Shown: in pieces, positions 1 through 5,432 of the stretch | How the letters are laid out: the number at the start of each line of letters is the position of its first letter | Numbering within the stretch: position 1 is the stretch's first letter | NCBI GenBank assembly: GCA_018678395.1 | Contig: JAHHMJ010000447.1 | Location: 1 to 5,432, forward strand | Length of the DNA stretch: 5,432 nt | DNA from: Gemmatimonadota bacterium | GTDB taxonomy: Bacteria > Gemmatimonadota > Gemmatimonadetes > Longimicrobiales > Gaopeijiaceae | Reading direction: 5' to 3' | Program-made: the position numbers and the translations under genes | The notes under the pieces: model-generated | Told to the model about the DNA's origin: nothing | The model's input: the letters and a program-made list of their open reading frames with translations, nothing else | Databases searched by the model: none

Positions 1-182
1 AGCGCGAGGGAGTCGCCCTCGAGCAGAGCGAACGTCAGGTCGGGGACGGCGTCGCCGACGCGCGGAGGCGCTGCGGGCATCCCGCCCTCGCCCCCACATC
101 CGGACACGAGAAACACCGTCGCTGCCAGACCGAGGGCGGCGGCGAGGCGGTGTGCGGCGTGGGCCTTCGGGACGGGTCCCAT
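1..182 (-). CDS. Lipoprotein with redoxin-like domain start (thioredoxin/SCO/TlpA type), partial
   Basis: Reading leftward from ATG at 182, 60 codons are visible before the gene leaves the window. The first 29 residues form a lipoprotein signal: a basic/His-containing start, a hydrophobic Ala/Leu stretch, and lipobox VSGC with the lipidated Cys at residue 29. A short Gly/Pro linker follows. Residues 41-60 (RVGDAVPDLTFALLEGDSLA) match the opening of redoxin-fold proteins, where a VGD-x-x-PD element and a short strand-Gly-turn precede the first beta strand. The redox centre (CxxC in TlpA-like, CxxxC in SCO proteins) would lie beyond the edge, so catalytic type cannot be decided. The start is fixed by the one-base overlap with the upstream stop codon (TGATG) and by GAGGAG at 191-196, eight bases away. 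It is probably membrane-anchored and periplasm-facing, translated together with the upstream Asp-box lipoprotein. Lipoprotein status is well supported; the redoxin assignment rests on about 20 residues. Confidence 0.72.
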   Translation of the reverse strand, partial: MGPVPKAHAAHRLAAALGLAATVFLVSGCGGEGGMPAAPPRVGDAVPDLTFALLEGDSLA

Positions 183-1534
183 CACTCGTTCTCCTCATCG
201 AATACGGATGCGAGCCGCGCGAGACGGACGCGGGTCGCGTCGTCCGACGCGTCCGTCCAGGCGAACACCAGATCGGCACCATCTCGTTCCATGCGAGGGA
301 AGCCGGCCGCCCGGGCCCCGCTCATGGCGGCGACCAGACGGGGCGCCTCGGCGGTGCGGTCGGCGGCGACCCTGCGGAGCCTCAACTCGGCGGACTCGTC
401 CCCGCTCTCCATCCAGCTGACCAGCGCGTGATCGCCGTCCAGCAACACGTCGACCCTGCCCACCGGCGACCCGCCGTCCACGTGGATCGGTTCGGAGAAG
501 GTGGTGCCCTGATCGTCGCTGAATGCCGCGAGCACCCGGGGCACATCACCCGCTGCCGTGAACCACGCGACCACCACCCGGTCCCCGGCAGCGGCCACCG
601 ACGGGCCGTTCACCGGGCAGGCCGCGATGTGCCAGCCGTCCCGATGCACGGGACGCCCCACCGTCCACTCCCCGTCGACCCAGCGGGTCGAGTAGATATC
701 TCGGATCTCGTCCTCGGAGCGGTCGCGGTAGACCACGACCCATCCGTCGGTCGTGCGGGCCGCGCCGGTCTGGCAGCAATCGCAGACCCGTCCGTCGATC
801 AGCGTCTCCGGTCCCGCGGTGCCTGGACCCGACGCGGTGCGAAAGCGGAGCGACATCTCCTCGGTCTCGGCAACCCCGCCGCGCTCGACGTAGGCGCGGC
901 CGTCCAGCCAGACCAGGCCGACGCCCTCCCCCGCCCCCGGCATGAGCGACACGAAGCCGTGCTCCGTGGGGGTGCCGTCCTCGTGCGGAGTCCACGGCTC
1001 CGACCAGCTCTCGCCGCCGTCCGACGACCAGGCCACCCGGACCCCGTAGTCGTAGGTCCCTTCCCCTCCGCGCTGCAGCCAGTGCGCCACCAGCCGTCCG
1101 TCGTCGAGCCCCACGACCGAGGGAAAGTCGGCCCAGTTCACGAAGAAGTCATCGCGCTCCACCACGGTGCGCATCGGGCCGAGCCGGTCCTCTTCGACCG
1201 ATGCGAGACGCAGGGCCCACATGCGGCCGCGCTCGTCGCCGCCGTCCGCTTCATCGCCGCCGTCCGAGGCGACGGGCTCCAACCAGCTGAGCCAGAGCCC
1301 GTCCTCCGTGGAGGACAGGTACGGCTCGCCGCTGCCCTCGGCCACGGGCGCCGCGAGCGGAACGGCCGGCGCGATCGCGAGCCCACCGGACGTCGCGTCA
1401 CCGTCGAGGCCGCCCCCGGGAACAGCGTCGCCAGCATCGCCTGCGGGGCCGCACGAACTGACGACGAGCGCGCAGAACGCCGCGACGGAAAGCGATCCCG
1501 TCTGCGTACGTAGGGAACTTCGTAGCCCTCTCAT
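182..1534 (-). CDS. Sialidase-like (Asp-box) lipoprotein with CDCC / ACPVNGP cysteine cluster
   Basis: The 450-residue product starts MRGLRSS, has a hydrophobic segment and a lipobox VSSC (lipidated Cys 28), then a low-complexity Gly/Asp/Ala linker. The rest reads as a beta-propeller. Two Asp-box motifs of the sialidase/BNR type are visible: SSDGGESW at 170-177 and SDDQGTTF at 339-346. Between them lies a cysteine signature: CDCC at 251-254, YRD at 269-271, IRDI at 277-280, and DGWHIAACPVNGP at about 299-311 with Cys 306. Apart from the lipid anchor these four are the only cysteines of the mature chain. I recall this signature from proteins usually annotated as exo-alpha-sialidase; the arginine triad of true sialidases is not evident, so hydrolase activity is doubtful. 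A metal-binding or disulfide role is inferred. The ATG at 1534 is chosen over an in-frame ATG at 1696 because it puts the signal peptide at the N-terminus and has GAGG eight bases upstream. Confidence 0.85.
   Translation of the reverse strand: MRGLRSSLRTQTGSLSVAAFCALVVSSCGPAGDAGDAVPGGGLDGDATSGGLAIAPAVPLAAPVAEGSGEPYLSSTEDGLWLSWLEPVASDGGDEADGGDERGRMWALRLASVEEDRLGPMRTVVERDDFFVNWADFPSVVGLDDGRLVAHWLQRGGEGTYDYGVRVAWSSDGGESWSEPWTPHEDGTPTEHGFVSLMPGAGEGVGLVWLDGRAYVERGGVAETEEMSLRFRTASGPGTAGPETLIDGRVCDCCQTGAARTTDGWVVVYRDRSEDEIRDIYSTRWVDGEWTVGRPVHRDGWHIAACPVNGPSVAAAGDRVVVAWFTAAGDVPRVLAAFSDDQGTTFSEPIHVDGGSPVGRVDVLLDGDHALVSWMESGDESAELRLRRVAADRTAEAPRLVAAMSGARAAGFPRMERDGADLVFAWTDASDDATRVRLARLASVFDEENE
191..196 (-). 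promoter_or_regulatory. Shine-Dalgarno for the redoxin-like lipoprotein, within the upstream gene's 3' end
   Basis: On the minus strand GAGGAG lies eight bases before the ATG at 182 and inside the last codons of the Asp-box lipoprotein. Together with the shared TGATG stop/start it indicates translational coupling of the two genes, and it decides the start of the second one. Confidence 0.75.
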
Positions 1535-1797
1535 GCGGTGGACCTCGTATGCGGACGCGACGGAACGGACCGGAAACGGCAGGGTTCTTGCGTACTGCGT
1601 CGAGAGACCGGCATTCGACGCGAACTTAAGGTAGAACAGCCCGCACCGGATGCAATCGGGTGCCGGGCACGGGGGCTTCGGGAACCGACGGGTCACTCCG
1701 AGCGTTTCCGATGCCGACGCCTCGATCGTTTTACGAAGGCGCTCGGTGGCGCCTCTTCAGATACATGCGAATTCGACCCCCTCATTCGAGCAAATCC
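1535..1797. other. Divergent intergenic region (263 bp) between the two transcription units
   Basis: No gene is supported here. Open reading continues upstream of both flanking starts (to 1696 on minus, 1660 on plus), but the added residues would bury both signal peptides. Promoters for both directions should lie here. The best minus-strand candidate is TTGCAT at 1650-1655 and TACCTT at 1628-1633 with a 16-base spacer, matching the sigma70 consensus poorly. No convincing plus-strand -35/-10 pair was found. The only AT-richer patch is around 1623-1634. A six-bp hairpin (aggcgc 1737-1742, gcgcct 1749-1754, six-base loop) would fall in the 5' leader of the plus-strand gene, 43 bases before its start. 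In GC-rich DNA such a stem may be chance. Confidence 0.5.
1543..1546 (-). promoter_or_regulatory. Shine-Dalgarno for the Asp-box lipoprotein
   Basis: GAGG on the minus strand, eight bases before the ATG at 1534. It is short, but its placement agrees with the start chosen from the lipoprotein signal peptide. Confidence 0.5.
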
Positions 1798-4700
1798 ATG
1801 ACGACGTCTCGCAGCCGGACCCGACGCCTCGGCCTCTTCCTGGTCGCCGCAGCCGTCGTCGGGCCCCTGGCCGTCCCGGCGCCGGTCGAAGCGCAGTACT
1901 TCGGCCGCAACAAGGTCCAGTACGACGACTTCGAGTGGCAGGTGCTGGCCACGCCTCACTTCGACATCCACTACTACGACGAGATGTCGGGGGCGATCGA
2001 GGATCTGGCTCGCCAGACCGAGCGGTGGTACGAGAGGCTCGCGCGGACCTTCCAGCACGAGTTCGAGGAGTCGAAGCCCCTCATCTTCTACGCCGATCAC
2101 CCCGACTTCCAGCAGACCAACACGCTGGGCGGGTTCATCGGCGAGGGCACGGGGGGTGTGACCGAGTCGCTGAAGAACCGGGTCATCATGCCGATGACCG
2201 GGTCCTACTGGGACACCGATCACGTGCTCGGGCACGAGCTGGTCCACGCCTTCCAGTACAACGTGGCGCAGTCTCGACAGGGGGGCGGCCTGCAGGGCCT
2301 CGTGGCGCTGCCGCTCTGGTTGATCGAGGGCATGGCCGAGTATCTCTCGGTCGGTCGCGAAGACCCGCTGACGGCGATGTGGCTCCGGGACGCGGTCATG
2401 CGGGACGACTTCCCGACGATCCGCCAGATGACCCGCGAGCAGCGCTTCTTCCCATACCGTTTCGGACAGGCGCTGTGGGCATACGTCGGTGGTGTTTACG
2501 GGGACGACGCGATCATCCAGACCTTCCGTCGCTCGCTCCGGATCGGCTTCCCGCCGGCCATCCAGCAGGTGCTGGGGGTCTCGACCGATACGCTGTCGTC
2601 CCAGTGGAAGCAGGCCGTGGTGGACGCGTACACCCCGCTGCTCGAGGGGCGTACGCCGCCCGACAGTGTCGGTGAGCGCATCCTGGACGATCAGAATGCC
2701 GGGAACCAGAACGTCGCGCCCTCGCTCAGCCCGGATGGGCAGTACATCGCCTTTCTCTCCGAGAAGGACCTCTTCTCCGTCGACCTCTACATGGCGGATG
2801 CCCGTACCGGAGAGGTGATCCGCAAGCTGAGCAGCGCGAACTCGGATCCCCACGCCGACGCGCTGCGCTTCATCGACTCGTCGGGCACATGGTCGCCGGA
2901 CGGCAGCCGCCTCGCCTACGTGGTCTTCTCGGGTGGCGACAACGAGATCAACATCGTCGGGACGGACAACGGCAAGCTGCAGACGCGTATCAAGCCCGAA
3001 GGGATCGGGGCCATCACGAGCCCCGCGTGGTCGCCGGACGGCCGCTACATCGCCTTCACGGGCATGAAGGGCGGGATCGCGGACCTGTACCTGTGGGACC
3101 TCGAGGCCGGCGAGTTCGAGCAGCTCACCAACGATCGCTTCGCCGATTTCCACGCGACGTGGTCGCCGGACGGGCGCACGATCGCCTTCGCGTCGGACCG
3201 CGGCCCGGAGACCGACTTCGAGACGTTCTCCTACTCGAAGTTCCGGATCGCCCTCTTCGACATCGAGACCCGTGGCCTGCGGGTTCTGCCGCTGCTCGGC
3301 AACGTGCGGCACACGAATCCGCAGTTCGGCCCGGACGGAGCCCTCTACTTCCTGTCGGACGCCGACGGCTTCTCGGACATCTACAGGACCGATGCCCAGG
3401 GTCGCTCGGTCGAGCGCATCACGCGGGTCGCGACCGGGGTGAGCGGGATCGTCTCGCTGTCGCCCGCCCTGTCGGTTTCGGCCGAGACGGGTGAGATCGC
3501 CTTCTCGGTCTTCGAGGAGTTCGGCTTCCGCATCCATCGCCTCCCCCCGAACACGCCGGGCATGCCCCTGACGCGTGTGGCCGAGACCGATCTCGAGGTG
3601 GAGCGCCGTGGGCGCAACCTGCCGCCGGTCGCATCGGAGCGCTTCAGCCGCGTGGCCGAGTACCTCGAGGATCCCGAGACGGGACTCGAGCCGGAAGGCA
3701 TGTACGCACAGAACACCGCGGCCGACTACGACCCCTCGCTGGCGCTCGACTTCCTCGGCCAGCCGTCGATCGGCGTCGGTGCCGACCAGTTCGGTACCTA
3801 CCTCGGCGGCGGTGCGTCGGCCTTCTTCAGCGACATGCTCGGCAATCAGGTGCTCGCCGTCGCGGTGCAGGCCCAGGGCACGGTCAAGGACATCGGCGGG
3901 CAGGTGCAGTACGCCGATCTGGGCGACCGTTGGAACTGGGGGGTGTCCGCGGGCCGCATTCCGTACCAGTTGCTCTTCCAGACCTTCAATTTCGGGGACT
4001 CGCTGTCCGCTCCGTCGGTCTCGCAGATCCGGCAGCGGGTGTTCGAGACCTCGGTCGGTGGACAGCTGGCCTACCCCTTCTCGACCACGCGCCGCCTGGA
4101 AGGTGGACTCGGATTCCGGCGCTATTCGTACGATTTCGAGGAGGACCGCTTCTTCCTCGATCAGTTCGGGCGGATCTTCGCCGTCGAGCGCCTCGATCGG
4201 CCGGACCTCGAAGCCCAGTTCTCGACCCTGAACCTGGGGTCCGCCTCACTCGCGTACGTGGGTGACAACTCGTTTTTCGGCTTCACCTCGCCGATTCGCG
4301 GAGGACGCTTCCGCTTCGGTGTGGACGCGACCGTCGGGACGGAGAACTTCTTCACGGCCATCGCCGACTGGCGCCGCTACTGGGCCCCCCACCAGAACCT
4401 CACCGTCGGCTTCCGCGGCATGCACATCGGCCGCTACGGGGGGATCGAGTCGGCGAACGTGATCCAGCCGTACTTCCTCGGGTGGGAGACGAACATCCGC
4501 GGGTACGCCTACGAGAGCTTCGAGACCACCGAGTGCCGACTGCCCGAAGGCTCCACGGGTGACGGGTGCCCGGTCTTCGATCGCCTGTTCGGGAACCAGA
4601 TCGCGGTCGCCAACTTCGAGATGCGCATCCCGTTCCTCGGGGTCGAACAGTATGGCCTGTTGGCGTTCCCCTTCCTGCCGACCGAGCTGACCGCCTTCGT

Positions 4701-4953
4701 CGACGCGGGACTCGCGTGGTACGACCAGGACCCGGGTGACAACGCGCGCTTCGGCACCTCGCAGCTCCTCGACAACTCACCCACGCTCGAGTGGAGCCGG
4801 ACGTCCCTGGAGCGGGTCCCGGTGGTCAGCGCTGGTTTCTCCGCACGGACCAACATCCTCGGATTCCTGATCCTGGAGACCTACTTCGCCTACCCGTTCC
4901 AGCGCCCGGACAAGGGCTGGCACTGGGGCTTCAACCTGGCACCGGGTTGGTGA
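1798..4953 (+). CDS. Secreted three-module protein: MA-type zinc peptidase-like domain, TolB-like propeller, Omp85/BamA-type outer-membrane barrel
   Basis: A 1051-residue precursor. Residues 1-32 form a Sec signal (RSRTRR, hydrophobic core, cleavage likely VEA|Q). Residues ~33-290 resemble the gluzincin/peptidase MA group: HELVH at 146-150 and, 27 residues on, EGMAEY at 177-182, where Glu 177 is the expected third zinc ligand. The catalytic motif looks intact. Residues ~300-600 carry TolB/PD40 propeller repeats with SPDG-type cores at 311-314, 366-369, 412-415, 456-459 and GPDG at 511-514. Residues ~650-1051 fit a 16-strand Omp85 barrel in length; IRGY at 900-903 matches the conserved loop-6 motif, FEMRIPF follows, and the chain ends in Trp. 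No POTRA repeats are seen. The only two cysteines, 913 and 924, follow the IRGY motif. The start at 1798 is chosen from the signal peptide; its Shine-Dalgarno is weak (CGAG, seven bases away). In-frame ATGs at 1711 and 1765 are less likely. The substrate is unknown; a role in outer-membrane protein handling or surface proteolysis is inference. Confidence 0.9.
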   Translation: MTTSRSRTRRLGLFLVAAAVVGPLAVPAPVEAQYFGRNKVQYDDFEWQVLATPHFDIHYYDEMSGAIEDLARQTERWYERLARTFQHEFEESKPLIFYADHPDFQQTNTLGGFIGEGTGGVTESLKNRVIMPMTGSYWDTDHVLGHELVHAFQYNVAQSRQGGGLQGLVALPLWLIEGMAEYLSVGREDPLTAMWLRDAVMRDDFPTIRQMTREQRFFPYRFGQALWAYVGGVYGDDAIIQTFRRSLRIGFPPAIQQVLGVSTDTLSSQWKQAVVDAYTPLLEGRTPPDSVGERILDDQNAGNQNVAPSLSPDGQYIAFLSEKDLFSVDLYMADARTGEVIRKLSSANSDPHADALRFIDSSGTWSPDGSRLAYVVFSGGDNEINIVGTDNGKLQTRIKPEGIGAITSPAWSPDGRYIAFTGMKGGIADLYLWDLEAGEFEQLTNDRFADFHATWSPDGRTIAFASDRGPETDFETFSYSKFRIALFDIETRGLRVLPLLGNVRHTNPQFGPDGALYFLSDADGFSDIYRTDAQGRSVERITRVATGVSGIVSLSPALSVSAETGEIAFSVFEEFGFRIHRLPPNTPGMPLTRVAETDLEVERRGRNLPPVASERFSRVAEYLEDPETGLEPEGMYAQNTAADYDPSLALDFLGQPSIGVGADQFGTYLGGGASAFFSDMLGNQVLAVAVQAQGTVKDIGGQVQYADLGDRWNWGVSAGRIPYQLLFQTFNFGDSLSAPSVSQIRQRVFETSVGGQLAYPFSTTRRLEGGLGFRRYSYDFEEDRFFLDQFGRIFAVERLDRPDLEAQFSTLNLGSASLAYVGDNSFFGFTSPIRGGRFRFGVDATVGTENFFTAIADWRRYWAPHQNLTVGFRGMHIGRYGGIESANVIQPYFLGWETNIRGYAYESFETTECRLPEGSTGDGCPVFDRLFGNQIAVANFEMRIPFLGVEQYGLLAFPFLPTELTAFVDAGLAWYDQDPGDNARFGTSQLLDNSPTLEWSRTSLERVPVVSAGFSARTNILGFLILETYFAYPFQRPDKGWHWGFNLAPGW

Positions 4954-4964
4954 TGGCGCAGGGC

Positions 4965-5009
4965 CGCGGCGATCCGCAGCGCGGCGATCCGTACCGCGGC
5001 GATCCGTAG
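4965..5009. repeat. 15-bp tandem repeat, three copies
   Basis: Three abutting units at 4965-4979, 4980-4994 and 4995-5009 share cgcggcgatccg and differ only in the last three bases (cag, tac, tag). The array begins 12 bases after the stop codon of the barrel gene. In one plus frame it would read as RGDP repeats, but that frame differs from the gene's frame and closes at the third unit, so I treat it as a DNA minisatellite. Confidence 0.85.
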
Positions 5010-5059
5010 CGCTCGTACGCCCATTGGGTGGCGGCGCCGGTCACGGCCGAAACCGCGAC

Positions 5060-5085
5060 GGCCCGATCCCGGCAGGGGGCGGGCC
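5060..5085 (+). terminator. GC-rich hairpin, possible terminator of the barrel gene
   Basis: Stem ggcccg (5060-5065) pairs perfectly with cgggcc (5080-5085) around a 14-base loop, inside which ccc (5068-5070) and ggg (5075-5077) can also pair. No T-run follows, so a classical intrinsic terminator is not established. It is the best stem in the first 130 bases after the stop codon. Confidence 0.25.
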
Positions 5086-5157
5086 TTCGTCCGTTGGGGG
5101 GGGCATGGCGGTGCTGGGGCCGCCCTGGAGTCCCCATCCCGCCCCGGCGAGGGACTC

Positions 5158-5224
5158 GCAGCCGGTGAGCGGCACGCCCCGCAGCCAGCGATGGGCAGCC
5201 GGTGAGCGGCACGCCCCGCAGCCA
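5158..5224. repeat. Exact 30-bp direct duplication with 37-bp period
   Basis: Positions 5158-5187 and 5195-5224 are identical over all 30 bases, both starting gcagccggtgagc and ending cgccccgcagcca, with a seven-base spacer (gcgatgg). Exact identity beside strongly diverged repeats suggests a recent duplication. The second copy runs into the hairpin-repeat stretch that follows. Confidence 0.9.
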
Positions 5225-5265
5225 CGGGAGAATCGTGGTTCTCGCTTCGCTCGTCGTGTCGTGTG

Positions 5266-5290
5266 TCCCGCTTCTCCACGAGAAGCGGGA
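5266..5290. repeat. Perfect 11-bp inverted repeat with three-base loop
   Basis: Arm tcccgcttctc (5266-5276), loop cac, arm gagaagcggga (5280-5290). It is the strongest stem in the window and forms the head of the first 62-bp unit. There is no T-run on either strand, so a simple terminator reading is not favoured. Confidence 0.85.
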
Positions 5291-5394
5291 GAAAGGTACG
5301 CCTCGCTGTGGCGGGCGCCGCGATTGTGACGCCTTTGCCCAGCAAAGCGGGAAGAACGTGTGCCTCGGAGCGCCGTCATCCGCGACTGTGGCGT

Positions 5395-5418
5395 TTCTGC
5401 CCGGAAAGGCGGGCAGAA
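5395..5418. repeat. Perfect 9-bp inverted repeat with six-base loop
   Basis: Arm ttctgcccg (5395-5403), loop gaaagg, arm cgggcagaa (5410-5418). It lies in the third hairpin unit. The stem sits a few bases later than in the first two units, so the paired geometry is not strictly conserved across the array. Confidence 0.8.
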
Positions 5419-5432
5419 CGTGCACCTTGGGC

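Larger units (their letters stand above)
4954..5432. other. Repeat-rich non-coding region downstream of the barrel gene
   Basis: No credible gene lies in these 479 bases. Open frames exist on both strands but encode Arg/Pro/Gly/Ser-rich strings without recognisable domains, and they run through short DNA repeats. One repeat period here (62) and another (37) are not multiples of three, which argues against repeated protein coding. The stretch contains a 15-bp triple repeat, a GC hairpin, an 8-G tract at 5096-5103, a 30-bp duplication, and hairpin units reaching the window edge. Confidence 0.6.
5222..5432. repeat. Diverged hairpin-bearing repeat units, 62-bp period, continuing past the window edge
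   Basis: Units can be set at 5267-5328, 5329-5390 and 5391-5432 (cut). Gapless alignment by eye gives 39 of 62 identical bases between the first two and 29 of 42 between the second and third. Shared landmarks keep exact 62-base spacing: aagcggg at 5283 and 5345, aggcggg at 5407; both complete units end in cgcgattgtg or cgcgactgtg. A partial earlier unit with cgggagaa at 5225 lies 61 bases before its counterpart at 5286. Each unit can form a stem in the same area (11 bp, 6 bp and 9 bp) although arm sequences differ. The function is unknown. Confidence 0.7.

Noticed and set aside
152..1513. Long plus-strand open frame opposite the Asp-box lipoprotein
   Set aside because: Its product is low-complexity Arg/Pro/Ala/His, whereas the minus strand carries a signal peptide, Asp-boxes and conserved cysteines.
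1628..1655. Sigma70-type promoter for the minus-strand operon (TTGCAT, 16-base spacer, TACCTT)
   Set aside because: Both hexamers match the consensus at only about half of their positions, so it is mentioned only as a candidate within the intergenic region.
1535..1696. N-terminal extension of the Asp-box lipoprotein to an ATG at 1696
   Set aside because: The extra 54 residues would place the lipoprotein signal internally; the ATG at 1534 has a Shine-Dalgarno and gives a normal signal.
1660..1797. N-terminal extension of the three-module protein
   Set aside because: The 46 extra residues would precede a textbook signal peptide, and no better ribosome site is seen at 1711 or 1765.
1693..3537. 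Long open frame on the minus strand opposite the peptidase and propeller modules
   Set aside because: It mirrors the codon bias of the plus-strand gene; its product is Arg/Val/Glu-rich with no domain or signal, while the plus strand has clear motifs.
4931..5425. Minus-strand open frame across the repeat region
   Set aside because: The product has no recognisable domain, runs antisense into the barrel gene's end and crosses repeats of non-triplet period; chance openness in GC-rich DNA is more likely.
5222..5432. CRISPR array
   Set aside because: The whole 62-bp unit, including any would-be spacer, is similar between copies, and repeat identity is far too low.
5222..5432. Integron attC sites
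   Set aside because: No GTTRRRY core or its inverse was found at unit boundaries, and there are no gene cassettes between units.

Overview
The window is strongly GC-rich, with G/C-ending codons in both complete genes. Its largest gene encodes an envelope protein that begins, after its signal peptide, with the segment QYFGRNKVQYDDF, which I associate with Gemmatimonadota and related Gram-negative phyla. The outer-membrane barrel and two lipoproteins show a diderm bacterium. Gemmatimonadota is the best guess, but it is inferred from protein style, not from a phylogenetic marker.

Left part (1-1534, minus strand): a two-gene leftward operon. The first gene encodes a lipoprotein with sialidase-type Asp-box repeats and an unusual cysteine cluster (CDCC plus a later ACPVNGP). 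The second starts inside the stop codon of the first (TGATG) behind a good Shine-Dalgarno. It is a lipoprotein entering what looks like a redoxin (thioredoxin-like/SCO/TlpA) domain and is cut by the window edge. Together they suggest a periplasmic thiol or metal (possibly copper) function rather than sugar hydrolysis; that is inference.

Middle (1535-1797): a 263-bp divergent intergenic region that must hold promoters for both directions. I see only weak candidate elements in it.

Right-centre (1798-4953, plus strand): one 1051-residue secreted protein with three modules. These are a zinc-metallopeptidase-like domain (HELVH plus a downstream EGMAEY), a TolB-like beta-propeller with five clear SPDG-type repeats, and a C-terminal Omp85/BamA-type barrel with an IRGY motif and a final aromatic residue. 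It has no POTRA domains. The likely picture is an outer-membrane barrel carrying a periplasmic propeller and peptidase.

Right end (4954-5432): 479 bp without a credible gene but full of short repeats. There is a 15-bp unit three times, a 30-bp exact duplication at 37-bp spacing, and a run of diverged hairpin units at exactly 62-bp spacing that continues past the window edge.
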